This document shows, piece by piece, positions 27,652 through 36,429 of a stretch of DNA of 64,000 nucleotides; the first letter of the stretch is position 1; every line of letters begins with the position of its first letter. Under the pieces are notes generated by a model that was not told the origin of the DNA, ran no database searches, and worked only from the letters and a program-made list of their open reading frames with translations. A program made the position numbers and the translations under genes. The DNA lies in contig BNBH01000011.1 of assembly GCA_014655195.1 (NCBI GenBank), forward strand, positions 1 to 64,000. The letters run 5' to 3'. The stretch is from Streptomyces cellulosae. Its GTDB lineage: Bacteria; Actinomycetota; Actinomycetes; Streptomycetales; Streptomycetaceae.

Positions 27652-28386
27652 TCACGCGTCCCAGAGCTCGGACAGATCGCTGACGACCCGGTCGGCGCCG
27701 TGCGCGTACAGGGCGTCGGCCTGTCCGACGCGGTCCACGCCGACGACGTGGCCGAACTCGCCGGCCCGCCCGGCGTCCATGCCGGCCAGCGCGTCCTCGA
27801 ACACCGCGGCCCGCGCGGGCTCCACGCCCAGCTCGCGGGCGGCGGCGAGGAAGGTGTCGGGCGCGGGCTTGCCCGGCAGGCCCCGCTCGGCGGCGACCAC
27901 CCCGTCGACCCGTACGTCGAAAAGGTCCTCGGCCGCGATGGAGCGCAGCACGTCACGGCAGTTGGCGCTGGAGGAGACGATCGCGGTGCGCAGGCCGCGG
28001 GCGCGGACGGCGCGAAGGTAGCGCAGGGTGCTGTCGTAGGGCTCCACACCGTCGCTGCGGATCTTCGCGAGCAGCAGCTCGTTCTTGCGGTTGCCCAGCC
28101 CGTGCACCGTGACGGCGGACGGCGGGTCGTCGGGGCCGCCCTCGGGCAGCTCGATGCCCCGGGAGGCGAGGAAGGTGCGCACCCCGTCGGCGCGCGGCCT
28201 GCCGTCCACGTACGCGTCGTAGTCGGCGGCGGTGAAGGGTGCGTAGCCCTCGCGGTCCCGCTCGCGCAGGAAGGCGTCGAACATCTCCTTCCACGCGGCG
28301 GCGTGCACCACCGCCGTGTTCGTCACGACGCCGTCGAGGTCGAAGAGGCACGCCTCGATGTGTTCGGGCAGACCGAGATCCGTCAT
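27652..28386 (-). CDS. HAD-IA hydrolase, beta-phosphoglucomutase family
   Basis: This 244-residue HAD enzyme has motif [10 protein letters not shown] (Asp nucleophile and general acid), a helical cap domain (about 25-105), motif II VSSSANC, motif III lysine in [12 protein letters not shown], and motif [13 protein letters not shown]. It converts beta-glucose-1-phosphate to glucose-6-phosphate in typical maltose or trehalose phosphorolysis pathways. It would logically use the product of the GH65 protein at 4715-7087 if that is a phosphorylase. In many Streptomyces the two are adjacent; here they are not. The start lacks a good ribosome binding site. A divergent kinase gene begins 92 bases away. 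Confidence 0.85.
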   Translation of the reverse strand: MTDLGLPEHIEACLFDLDGVVTNTAVVHAAAWKEMFDAFLRERDREGYAPFTAADYDAYVDGRPRADGVRTFLASRGIELPEGGPDDPPSAVTVHGLGNRKNELLLAKIRSDGVEPYDSTLRYLRAVRARGLRTAIVSSSANCRDVLRSIAAEDLFDVRVDGVVAAERGLPGKPAPDTFLAAARELGVEPARAAVFEDALAGMDAGRAGEFGHVVGVDRVGQADALYAHGADRVVSDLSELWDA

Positions 28387-28478
28387 ACCGTCACGGTTCC
28401 CCGTGCGGCGGGGCGGCGGGTGGCGCGGGGGCCGCACGGGTGGCGGAGTACGGCTTCCCGGGTGACACACTCTGCTGT

Positions 28479-29126
28479 GTGGCGCTGACCTTCGACGACC
28501 TCCTCCGCCGCGCCCGCGCCCTCCCCCGGGACGGGCGGCGCGCGATCCTCGGCATCGCCGGGAGCCCCGGCGCGGGCAAGTCCACGCTCGCGCAACGCCT
28601 GGTCCGCGAGCTGAACGGCACGGGCGAGCGCTGGGTGGCGTACGTCCCCATGGACGGGTTCCACCTGGCCGACGCGGAGCTGGAGCGGCTGGGCCGCCGT
28701 GACCGCAAGGGAGCCCCCGACACCTTCGACTCGGCCGGGTACGCGGCGCTGCTGCGCCGGCTGCGGGACGGGACCGAGGCGGACGAGGTGGTGTACGCCC
28801 CCGCCTTCGAGCGCGAGCTGGAGCAGCCGCTGGCCGGGGCGATCCCGGTGGACCCGGACGCGCGCCTCGTCGTCACGGAGGGCAACTACCTGCTGCTCGA
28901 CACGGGGGCGTGGACGCGGGTGCGCCCGCTGCTGGACGAGGTGTGGTTCTGCGCGGCGGACGAGGAACGGCGGGTGCGGCGGCTGATCGCCCGCCACGAA
29001 CGGTTCGGCAAGTCGCACGAGGAGGCGGTCGCCTGGGTGGAACGCTCCGACGAGCGCAACGCGGCCCTGGTGGCGGCGACCCGCGACCGCGCGGACCTGG
29101 TGGTGCCGGCGGAGGAACTGACCTGA
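28479..29126 (+). CDS. P-loop nucleoside/sugar kinase family protein
   Basis: This 215-residue kinase of the uridine kinase/pantothenate kinase-like fold has P-loop [12 protein letters not shown] (about 28-39). [30 protein letters not shown] is typical of the FrcK/'nucleoside/nucleotide kinase family' group. Later motifs are [10 protein letters not shown] and [17 protein letters not shown]. Homologues phosphorylate sugars or cofactors with ATP. GTG 28479 is set by family length. It has no clear ribosome binding site and may be leaderless. Confidence 0.85.
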   Translation: MALTFDDLLRRARALPRDGRRAILGIAGSPGAGKSTLAQRLVRELNGTGERWVAYVPMDGFHLADAELERLGRRDRKGAPDTFDSAGYAALLRRLRDGTEADEVVYAPAFERELEQPLAGAIPVDPDARLVVTEGNYLLLDTGAWTRVRPLLDEVWFCAADEERRVRRLIARHERFGKSHEEAVAWVERSDERNAALVAATRDRADLVVPAEELT

Positions 29127-29196
29127 CGGCCGGGTCCGGGTCCGGGAGGCGTAACCGGGTGGACGCGGAGGCGTCCCGCACAGCAGGCTCTCGTCC

Positions 29197-29700
29197 ATGA
29201 TCAGAGCAGCCACCGAGCACGACCTCCCCGAGATCCACGCGATGATCCGCGAACTCGCCGCGTACGAGAAGGCCGCCGAACAGGCCCGTGCCACCCAGGA
29301 CCAGTTGCGCGCCGCGCTGTTCGGCGAGCACCCTGCCGCGTCCGTCCTCGTCGCCGAGGACGACGCGACCGGTGACCTCGTGGGCTTCGCGCTGTGGTTC
29401 CCGCGCTTCTCGACCTGGACCGGCACGCGCGGCATGCACCTCGAGGACCTGTACGTCCGCCCTCACACCCGGGGCGCCGGGCACGGCAAGGCGCTGCTCG
29501 CCGCGCTGGCGGCGATCTGCCGGAAGCACGGCTTCGAGCGGTTCGAGTGGGTCGTGCTGGACTGGAACCAACCGGCGATCGCCTTCTACAAGTCCCTGGG
29601 CGCGGAGCTGCTGGAGGAGTGGACGGTGTGCCGGCTGACCGGTGCGGCGTTGGAGCAACTGGCCGCGCAGGCACCGCCCTTGGCGGAAACGGGACGGTGA
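29197..29700 (+). CDS. GNAT N-acetyltransferase, SSAT-like
   Basis: This 167-residue acetyltransferase has the GNAT acetyl-CoA motif A, HLEDLYVRPHTRGAGHGKALLAAL (about 87-110), followed by VLDWNQPAIAFYKSLGAELLEEW. The start IRAATEHDLPEIHAMIRELAAYEKA and the overall order resemble the spermidine/spermine N1-acetyltransferase and thialysine acetyltransferase subfamily. Substrate specificity is an inference only. The upstream kinase gene ends 70 bases earlier on the same strand. Confidence 0.88.
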   Translation: MIRAATEHDLPEIHAMIRELAAYEKAAEQARATQDQLRAALFGEHPAASVLVAEDDATGDLVGFALWFPRFSTWTGTRGMHLEDLYVRPHTRGAGHGKALLAALAAICRKHGFERFEWVVLDWNQPAIAFYKSLGAELLEEWTVCRLTGAALEQLAAQAPPLAETGR

Positions 29701-29790
29701 CGCACACCGGGGTGCGCCGGTGTCAGTGTGGGGCGTCGTCGGGCGGTGCGGGCACGGCAGTGCGGCGTGCCGGGTGGTGCGGGGGGTGGC

Positions 29791-30204
29791 TCAGCCGTCG
29801 GCCGGCTGGGCGGCGCGGCGGAAGCCGACCGCGCTCACGTGCCGCATGACCGTACTGGCCACGCGGTAGCGGCCGTTGGGCACCTCGGCGGAGCGGCGGA
29901 CGTGCACGGTGAGCGGGCCCGCCCACTCGTAGCCGTTGCGGGCGGCGTGCCGGGCCAGCCGGTCGGTGAGCACCTGGCCCACGCTGTCGCCGCGCCGGGT
30001 CAGCTCCTCGTGCACGGGGGCGGACAGCTCGACGTCGTAGGCGTTGGGCACCATCACCCGGCCCGCGCGGCACACGACCGCGTTGCTGTCGCACTCGCGC
30101 CGCAGGGCGTCGACGAGTTCGAGCGGATCACGGCCGGACATCCGCGCCCACAGGGCCTCCCATCGGTTCTCCAGTGCCGTTTCCAGCGCGCTGAGTGCGC
30201 TCAT
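29791..30204 (-). CDS. DUF3662 (FhaA N-terminal-like) protein
   Basis: This 137-residue stand-alone DUF3662 domain reads LETALENRWEALWARMSGRDPLELVDALRRECDSNAVVCRAGRVMVPNAYDVELS, with a C-terminal strand region ending GRYRVASTVMRHVSAVGF. In FhaA this domain precedes an FHA domain and is linked to cell-wall and division regulation; here the FHA domain is absent. ATG 30204 opens MSALSALETALENRWE. The function of lone copies is unknown. Confidence 0.85.
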   Translation of the reverse strand: MSALSALETALENRWEALWARMSGRDPLELVDALRRECDSNAVVCRAGRVMVPNAYDVELSAPVHEELTRRGDSVGQVLTDRLARHAARNGYEWAGPLTVHVRRSAEVPNGRYRVASTVMRHVSAVGFRRAAQPADG

Positions 30205-30359
30205 GCTGTCACCTGCCGAAACTCGGTCGCGTCGGGACGGGGGGTGGGTGGGGGGTGGTTGAGCGGGTGGTGCGGCGGGGGCATGACGTTCGGACCGGGC
30301 CGCGCGGCCCGGGGACCCGACGGTTCCCGTCCCGCGCGGCGTGATCCGAACGGCAGCCC

Positions 30360-30521
30360 CTACCGCTCCTCGAAGTCGTCGGGCTTGATCTCGGCCTCCT
30401 CCAGCGCCTCGCGCATGGTCCGGCCCGTGCCGCCCTGCGCCTGCGCGTCACCCTCGCGCCGCGGCTCGAGGGTCTCGTCGGTGTCGTGCGTCTTCGGCCG
30501 GTTCTCCTCGGGGACGGTCAT
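30360..30521 (-). CDS. Very small acidic hypothetical protein, 53 residues
   Basis: The ORF reads MTVPEENRPKTHDTDETLEP and ends MREALEEAEIKPDDFEER. It is hydrophilic and acidic with no domain. GAGGAG lies about ten bases before the ATG. It is below the size at which coding can be sure, but the codon pattern and ribosome binding site support it. A gap of 346 bases follows upstream, containing a 12-base direct repeat (GTCTTGCAGGGG) near 30540-30562. Confidence 0.6.
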   Translation of the reverse strand: MTVPEENRPKTHDTDETLEPRREGDAQAQGGTGRTMREALEEAEIKPDDFEER

Positions 30522-30829
30522 GTCCGCGGTGCTCCTCGTCTTGCAGGGGTGTCTTGCAGGGGGTTGCGATGTCGCTGCGCGGCCGTGGCGTGATGTCACG
30601 GTGTCGCTCTGCAGCGCTGAGTCGCCGGGTTCCCTGAGCGGGCGGGGATATCCCCCGTGAGGCTCGGGCGATCTACGCCGCGGGCTTTGCGGACGGCGTC
30701 CGGGTGCCGTCCCCGCGCTTTTCCGGCGCTTTCCGAGCGCCGGACGGAGGGCGACGTGCCGGCCGCCGGCGGTCGCGTCCCGTGGCCGGTAACCGTCGGT
30801 GACCGCGCTGGTCGAGCGAGGGGTTGGGC

Positions 30830-30835
30830 TATGTT
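30830..30835 (+). promoter_or_regulatory. Putative -10 element before the RpiR-type gene
   Basis: TATGTT at 30830-30835 fits TAnnnT and lies within a short GGGTT...AACCC inverted repeat (30821-30841). A transcript would begin near 30842, leaving about 26 bases of leader with the GGGAGG ribosome binding site. No clear -35 is seen. Confidence 0.4.
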
Positions 30836-30867
30836 GAACCCTCGTGGGAGACAAGGGAGGCGCACCG

Positions 30868-31794
30868 GTGCCATCGCCGCAGCAGGCACGCGCACAGGCA
30901 TCCGCGATCACCTCGGCCAAGGCGGGTCCGGAGACGGAGCTGTCGCCCACGGCCCAGCTCCGCGCCCTCTTCGACCGGCCCCGGCTCTCCCCCGGCCAGC
31001 GGCGCATCGCGCAGTACTTGATCGAGCACATCACCGAGGCGGCGTTCCTGTCGATCACCGATCTCGCGGACCGGGTCGGGGTGAGCCAGCCCTCGGTGAC
31101 CCGGTTCGCGTCGGCGGTCGGTTTCAGCGGCTACCCGGCGCTGCGGGAGAAGCTCCAGTCGATCACCCTCGGCACCCGGTCCGGCGGCGGCGCCGGTCCC
31201 GACGAGGAGCACGGGGGCAACGAACTGCAGGCGGCGGTCGACGCCGAGATCGAGAACCTGGAGAACCTGCGCCGCGACCTCGCCGACACCGACCGTGTCA
31301 TCGAGGTGGGCCGCGCCCTGTCCGCCTCCACCCCGCTCACCGTGCTGGGCCTGCGCATCTCCGTGTCGCTGGCCGAGTACTTCGCGTACGCCGCCCGCCG
31401 TATCCACCCGGACGTGCGCCTGGTGACGCTCGGCGGCAGCGTGGCGTACGACGCGCTGCTGCAGTCGCGGGAAGCGGGCGGGACGTGGGTGCTGGCGTTT
31501 TCCATGCCTCGGCACGCCCAGGAGACGCTGACGGCGGTGCGGGTGGCGCGCAGCGCCGGGCTGAAGGTCGCGCTGATCACCGACCTGGCGCTGGGGCCGC
31601 TGGTGGACGAGGCGGACGTCACCTTCGCCACCGGCACCGGCTCCCGCCTGGTCTTCGACTCCTACGCGGCGCCCGGCGTGATGTGCGCGGCGCTGCTCCA
31701 GGCGATGACGGACGCGGATCCCGAGCGTACGCAGGCCCGGCTCGAGGACTACGAGCAGGTGGCGGACGAGCACCACTTCTTTCTCCGGGACTGA
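30868..31794 (+). CDS. MurR/RpiR family transcriptional regulator
   Basis: This 308-residue regulator has an N-terminal RpiR helix-turn-helix: SPGQRRIAQYLIEHITEAAFLSITDLADRVGVSQPSVTRFASAVGFSGYPALREKL (about 42-97). The C-terminal SIS phosphosugar-binding domain (about 135-275) has LTVLGLRISVSLAEYFAYAAR and WVLAFSMPRHAQETL. GTG 30868 is chosen because GGGAGG (30855-30860) lies seven bases before it. The sensed ligand would be a phosphosugar. No sugar-catabolic operon is adjacent. Confidence 0.9.
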   Translation: MPSPQQARAQASAITSAKAGPETELSPTAQLRALFDRPRLSPGQRRIAQYLIEHITEAAFLSITDLADRVGVSQPSVTRFASAVGFSGYPALREKLQSITLGTRSGGGAGPDEEHGGNELQAAVDAEIENLENLRRDLADTDRVIEVGRALSASTPLTVLGLRISVSLAEYFAYAARRIHPDVRLVTLGGSVAYDALLQSREAGGTWVLAFSMPRHAQETLTAVRVARSAGLKVALITDLALGPLVDEADVTFATGTGSRLVFDSYAAPGVMCAALLQAMTDADPERTQARLEDYEQVADEHHFFLRD

Positions 31795-31849
31795 GTCCCG
31801 CGCGCTGGTTACCGCCCGGTTCACCAGGGCATCGCGCACTTTGAATAAG

Positions 31850-31867
31850 GCATGAATGTTTTCATGC
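31850..31867. promoter_or_regulatory. GCATGAA-N4-TTCATGC palindrome, candidate operator
   Basis: This perfect 7-base inverted repeat with a 4-base centre lies 56 bases after the RpiR-type gene, in a 406-bp gap (31795-32200). A promoter-like TTGCCA (31871-31876) and an unusually AT-rich CATATATAAATACT (31886-31899) follow within 35 bases. RpiR-family operators are often of this TGAAn4TTCA style, so autoregulation or control of the next gene is possible. Confidence 0.45.
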
Positions 31868-32200
31868 GTCTTGCCAAGCAGACGGCATATATAAATACTG
31901 CTCACGGATCGCGGGCCCGGCCGCTCCGGACCGCGCTCCGATCACCGCACCCGCCCGCCCGGAAGGCCGAGGGCCCGCCATCCGCCGCACCCACGTGTCG
32001 CCACGGCCACCCGCACAGGTTCCTTCCGGGCACCCGCACGAACACCCGGGGCCGTCGGTCTCCACCCGCTCCGGCGGCCAGGGTGTTCGGCCGGGCTTCC
32101 CCTGCCCGGCCACCCGTGGCGGTCCCGGTCATCCCCTAGACCGGGACCGCCCCACCTCGTCGCCCGTGCAGGCGACGCCGTACACCCGGAAGCGAAGATC

Positions 32201-32572
32201 ATGCCTGTGACGACGTCCACGCGCCTCGGACCCGACTGGCCCTGCCAGGTGAAGACCCCCGGGAGCTACGACTGGGAACGCTCGGCCGCCAAGTGGCTGC
32301 GCGAGCTGGTCCCCGCGCGCTACGCGAGCTACCCGGCGTTCGTCCGGCACCCCGTGCTGCTGGCCCGGCACGCCCAGATCCAGGTCGAGCACGAGATACG
32401 CGTGGCGCGCACCGCCCTGCAGACCGCTCGCGCGGACCTCCCCCGCCTCGGCCTGCACGAGAGCGCCATCGAGCACACGATCAAGCTGTACGCGGCCGAG
32501 CTGATGCAGCTGCAGCACATCGCGAGGAGCGTGCGAGCGGTCACACAGGCGCTGGGCGAGAGCGGACGCTGA
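32201..32572 (+). CDS. Conserved hypothetical helical protein, 123 residues
   Basis: The protein begins PVTTSTRLGPDWPCQVKTPGSYDWERSAAKWLRELVPARYASYPAF. It then continues as a long amphipathic helical region (HAQIQVEHEIRVARTALQTARADLP and IEHTIKLYAAELMQLQHIARSV). It has no membrane segment. Similar proteins are common in Streptomyces as 'hypothetical', with unknown function. ATG 32201 has GGAAGCGAAG upstream. The leader from the AT-rich promoter at 31871-31899 would be about 300 bases. Confidence 0.75.
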   Translation: MPVTTSTRLGPDWPCQVKTPGSYDWERSAAKWLRELVPARYASYPAFVRHPVLLARHAQIQVEHEIRVARTALQTARADLPRLGLHESAIEHTIKLYAAELMQLQHIARSVRAVTQALGESGR

Positions 32573-32647
32573 GGCGCGTTCGCGCGGCGTGAGCGGGGGG
32601 GGACACGCTCCCGTACCCGCGCACACGGCCGGGCGTCCCCGCTCCCG

Positions 32648-32982
32648 CACCCGCGTTCCCGCTCCCGGCCGCGCACGGGGTTCGGCGCTCCGCCCGCCCT
32701 CGTGACTTCCGTCACCACATACCGCGACCCGGCACCCGCGTTCCCGCTCCCAGCCGCGCATCCGGTTCGACGCCCCGCCCGTCCTCGCGTCTTCCGTCAC
32801 CACATACCGCGACCCGGCATCCGCGTCCCGCTCCCGGCCGCGCATCCGGTTCGGCGCCCCGCCCGTCCTCGCGTCTTCCGTCACCACATACCGCGACCCG
32901 GCACCCGCGTTCCCGCTCCCAGCCGCGCATCCGGTTCGACGCTCCGCCCGTCCTCGTGACTTCCGTCACCGCGTACCGGAAT
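32648..32982. repeat. Four-copy non-coding tandem repeat, about 85 bp each
   Basis: Copies occupy 32648-32732, 32733-32817, 32818-32901 and about 32902-32982. Copies 2 and 4 share CACCCGCGTTCCCGCTCCCA, and all share CTTCCGTCACC followed by CATACCGCGACCCGG in the first three. The period is 85, 85 and 84 bases, not a multiple of three, and each copy has frameshifts relative to the next, so this is not a protein repeat. It fills most of a 718-bp gap (32573-33290). It is too GC-rich and too degenerate to be a CRISPR, and no cas genes are near. Confidence 0.85.
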
Positions 32983-33290
32983 CCGCGTAGCCGCCAGGGC
33001 CGCGCGTCCCGGCCCCGGCAGCCTGCTCCCGTACGTGGGCACCACGGCCCCGCGGGCCACACTGCCCCGCGCACCGAGGCCCAGCGTCCCGCGCCGGTCT
33101 CGGGCGCACGCCGCACGGACCGCTCAGGCTCCGTCCACCCTGCGTACGGACCCGGCCAGCCCAGCCCGGCCCGCGCCGTCCCCGTCCCGCGTCTGCCGGC
33201 CCGGTACTGACCGCCCCCACACGTCCCCGACCGGCGATACGAGGTCACAAGCCGGTCAACGAATACGCGCAGGTGTGCAATGCTCGACGA

Positions 33291-35696
33291 GTGAAGAGCG
33301 ATCGCTTTGCCCCGGCCGAGTCCGGCAGCGTCCCGGACGTGGTCGAGCTGGCGAGGGTCGTCGCCCAGCAGCGCGCCGAGATGGACCGGCTGCGTGAGCA
33401 GGCCGCCACGACCGTCGTCGTGGAGCGCGCCAAGGGCGTCGTGATGGCTCTTGCCGGCCGTAGCGCGGACGCCGCCGAGGAGATCCTGCACCAGCGGGCC
33501 AAGGCCGCCCGCCGCACTCTCCTGGAGGAGTGCTGGGTCACCCTGGGCGAGCTGACGCCGGCCCGTCCGCACGACGAAGCGGCCGCACCCCGTCCGCGGA
33601 CGGACACCGGGGCCGCGGCGGCCACCCCGTCCGCCGGCGACGCCCCGACACCCTTCGCCGCGCCCGACGACGTCGCCGACGCGCTGAGCCGCCTCGGCCG
33701 CGCCCTGGTCCATGTGGACACGCACCAGGCCCTCGCCCAGTGCCTGCTGGACCACCTCGCCCCGGAGCTGGACGCCGAGTCGGTGATGATCTACGTGCGC
33801 CGGCCCGGCGGCGGTCTGGAGCTCGCCGGGCACGCCGGCATCGACGACGGACTGGCCCACCGCTGGCGTCAGGTCCCCCCGTTCAGGGGGATGGCCGTGG
33901 TGGACGCCCTGCGCGCCGGTGAGCCCTGCTGGCTGGAGAACTTCCCCCGCGACAGCACGCGCTACCTGCTGATCGGTGAGCCGCCCGAGCGGTGGCAGTC
34001 CCGGGTCTGGCTTCCTCTGCGCGCCGCGGACGGCTCCGACGTGTGCATAGGCGTGCTGCGCGGACGCCCTGGCGCCTTCACCGAGCGCGACCGCGCGCAT
34101 CTGCGCGGCGTCGTCCGGCTGTGCGCGGGACGTCTGCGCAGTTTCACCTCCTCGACAGTCCCGCTGCAGGGCGCCGAGGCGGACGCGGTCCAGTCGCTGT
34201 TCGCGGCGCTGCCGGTCCCGGCGATGCTGCTGACGCCCGTCACGTCGTCCTCCGGTGACGTGGAGGACTTCCGCGTCGACGCGGCCACCGGCCAGGCGGC
34301 CGACCTCCTCGGCGGTTCCTCCGGCGACCCGACCGGGCGGCGGCTGCGGGAGGTGCGGCCCGACCTCACGGACCTGCCGGTGTGGCGGGGCTGCCTGGAC
34401 ACCCTGGCGGGCGGCGGGCCGTACGAGAGCGAGCCGTTCGCCCACCAGGAGACCGTGGACGGCGCCCTGGAGCTGGCCACGTACTCGGTGCGGGTGACCC
34501 GTCTGGAGGACGCGCTGGTCGTCGCCTGGCTGCGGCACGCCTCCTCGGACCGGCAGGAGCAGCGGCTGGCGGAGCTGCAGCGGCTGGGCAACATCGGCTG
34601 GGCCAACTGGAACCTGTCGCGGGACGAGGCGTCCTGGTCGGCGCAGGTGTTCGCGATCCTCGACCGTGACCCGGCGGACGGCCCGGTCCGGCTCGACGGC
34701 CTCCCGGAGCTCGCCCTGCCCGAGGACCGGCCCACGCTGCGGGCCGCCGTCGAGGCGCTGCTGGACGAGGGCCACCCGATCGACGCGCCGTTCCGGATCC
34801 GCGGCGGGCGGGGCGTACGGCATCTGCGGCTGGCCGCCGAGGTGGTGGCGGACTCCCACGGCACTCCGTTCGAGGTGCACGGGGCGGTGCAGGACCTGAC
34901 CGCGCGGCGGCGGGCGGAACTGGCACTGGTGGAGAGCGAGCGGGCGATCCTCACCCAGCACGACGTGCTCCAGTCGGAACGGGTCCTGGTGGCCCGGCTG
35001 CAGAACGCGCTGCTGCCGCTGCCCGACAAGGTGATCGACCTGTCCGGGCTGCGCGCGGAGGTCGCGTACCTGCCCGCGCAGGCCGGCATCCATGTGGGCG
35101 GGGACTGGTTCAGCGCGATCGAGCTGCCCGACGGGGACGCCCTCTTCGTCATCGGGGACGTGGCCGGTCACGGCGTGGACGCGGTCGCCACGATGGCGCA
35201 GCTGCGCTTCACCGCGAAGGGCATGGTCAGCACCGGCTCGTCGCTCACGGGCGCGCTGTCCCGGCTGAACTCGCTGCTGCTGCACTCCCGGGACGCGCAC
35301 GGCACCGCGACGATGGTCATAGCCCGCTACCACGCGGCCGACCGCCGGCTGGTGTGGGCGCAGGCCGGCCACCCGCCGCCGCTGATGCTGCGGGACGGCG
35401 AGGCGACGTATCTGCGCCGGCCCGGGGGCATCCTGCTGGGCGCGACCTCGGCCCCGTACTTCGAGGAGGCCGAGCACCGCCTCGAACCGGGCGACCGGCT
35501 GCTCCTCTACACCGACGGCCTGGTCGAACGAGCCCCGGAGAACATCGACGCCGGCCTCGCCCGCCTCGCCGACGCGGCGGCGGCCCACCCCGAGGACACC
35601 CCCGGCTCCCTGGGCACCCTCCTGGACGTGATGCTGGTGGACGAACGGCGCGACGACGTGTGCGTGCTGGACATTCGCGTGCCCCGGGAGATGTGA
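33291..35696 (+). CDS. ANTAR-GAF-PAS-PP2C (SpoIIE-type) protein phosphatase
   Basis: This 801-residue soluble regulator begins with an ANTAR-like segment (about 25-80: VVVERAKGVVMALAGRSADAAEEIL, then LLEECWVTLGEL). A GAF domain follows (about 120-285), then two PAS-type domains (about 295-400 and 420-540). The C-terminus is a PP2C/SpoIIE phosphatase with GGDWFS near residue 603 and GDVAGHG near 622. The ligand of the GAF domain is unknown. GTG 33291 lacks a clear ribosome binding site, and GTG 33273 is an alternative. It lies downstream of the tandem repeat gap and convergent with the peptidoglycan-binding gene. Confidence 0.85.
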   Translation: MKSDRFAPAESGSVPDVVELARVVAQQRAEMDRLREQAATTVVVERAKGVVMALAGRSADAAEEILHQRAKAARRTLLEECWVTLGELTPARPHDEAAAPRPRTDTGAAAATPSAGDAPTPFAAPDDVADALSRLGRALVHVDTHQALAQCLLDHLAPELDAESVMIYVRRPGGGLELAGHAGIDDGLAHRWRQVPPFRGMAVVDALRAGEPCWLENFPRDSTRYLLIGEPPERWQSRVWLPLRAADGSDVCIGVLRGRPGAFTERDRAHLRGVVRLCAGRLRSFTSSTVPLQGAEADAVQSLFAALPVPAMLLTPVTSSSGDVEDFRVDAATGQAADLLGGSSGDPTGRRLREVRPDLTDLPVWRGCLDTLAGGGPYESEPFAHQETVDGALELATYSVRVTRLEDALVVAWLRHASSDRQEQRLAELQRLGNIGWANWNLSRDEASWSAQVFAILDRDPADGPVRLDGLPELALPEDRPTLRAAVEALLDEGHPIDAPFRIRGGRGVRHLRLAAEVVADSHGTPFEVHGAVQDLTARRRAELALVESERAILTQHDVLQSERVLVARLQNALLPLPDKVIDLSGLRAEVAYLPAQAGIHVGGDWFSAIELPDGDALFVIGDVAGHGVDAVATMAQLRFTAKGMVSTGSSLTGALSRLNSLLLHSRDAHGTATMVIARYHAADRRLVWAQAGHPPPLMLRDGEATYLRRPGGILLGATSAPYFEEAEHRLEPGDRLLLYTDGLVERAPENIDAGLARLADAAAAHPEDTPGSLGTLLDVMLVDERRDDVCVLDIRVPREM

Positions 35697-35706
35697 GGGG
35701 CCCGAC

Positions 35707-36354
35707 TCAGGCCGCGTTCCCACCCCCCGGCCCGCCCGTGCGCGACTCCAGTGCCTGGCGGGTGTCGTCGCCGTAGACGCCCTCCTCGTCGCCGCGGATG
35801 CCGTACCAGAGCTGGAAGCGGGCGACCGCCTCGCGGAGGGTGGCGTCGTACTGCCCGTCGGTCGTGCCGTCGCGGTAGACGTCGGGGATGCGCAGCAGGC
35901 GTTCCTGGAGGGCGGCCACCTCGGGGCCCGCGTCGCCCTCGCGCAGGAAGCCGTCCTCGGCGGGGACGGCCGTGCGCGGCGGCGCTGGTGCGGCGGACGC
36001 GGGTGACGAGGCAGGGGCGGTGGCGCGGTCGTCGGCGGGCCGCTCGGTGAACAGCAGCGCCCCGCCGAACCCGGCCAGCGCGGCGACGGCCACCACGAGG
36101 GCGGGCGCGGCCCTGCGCAGCCGTGACGGCCCGGCGTACTCCGGCGGCGGGCCGCCCGGCACCGGCGGAAGCTCCTGCGTGACGTCCTCCGCCCCCTCCG
36201 GTGGCCGGGCCGGCGGCACCTCCTCGTGCTCCGCGTCGCCCCGCTCGACGTCCCGGAACAGTTCGGCGAGCGCGTCGGTGCGGCGGGCGCGCAGCACGCG
36301 GACGGGTTCGAGGGGCGGCCCCTCGGGGGGACCGGACCCCGGTGCGGTGGTCAC
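35707..36354 (-). CDS. Membrane-anchored peptidoglycan-binding domain protein
   Basis: This 215-residue protein has a cytoplasmic acidic N-terminus (about 1-80) and one membrane helix (about 86-107: RRAAPALVVAVAALAGFGGALLF). A Pro/Ala-rich linker leads to a C-terminal peptidoglycan-binding domain (about 142-205: LREGDAGPEVAALQERLLRIPDVYRDGTTDGQYDATLREAVARFQ, the PG_binding_1 pattern). It would tether the envelope to a cytoplasmic partner. GTG 36354 has GGAAGGAGA upstream. It ends 10 bases from the convergent phosphatase gene. Confidence 0.85.
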   Translation of the reverse strand: MTTAPGSGPPEGPPLEPVRVLRARRTDALAELFRDVERGDAEHEEVPPARPPEGAEDVTQELPPVPGGPPPEYAGPSRLRRAAPALVVAVAALAGFGGALLFTERPADDRATAPASSPASAAPAPPRTAVPAEDGFLREGDAGPEVAALQERLLRIPDVYRDGTTDGQYDATLREAVARFQLWYGIRGDEEGVYGDDTRQALESRTGGPGGGNAA

Positions 36355-36429
36355 ATCGCTCTCCTTCCGTGCCTGACGCGGGAGTTGAGCCGCCTACGGC
36401 GAGAGATACGTGACCGGGGCGCGGCCGGT

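Noticed and set aside
32648..32982. CRISPR-like array
   Set aside because: Repeats abut directly with no unique spacers, about 85 bp each, and no cas genes are present.
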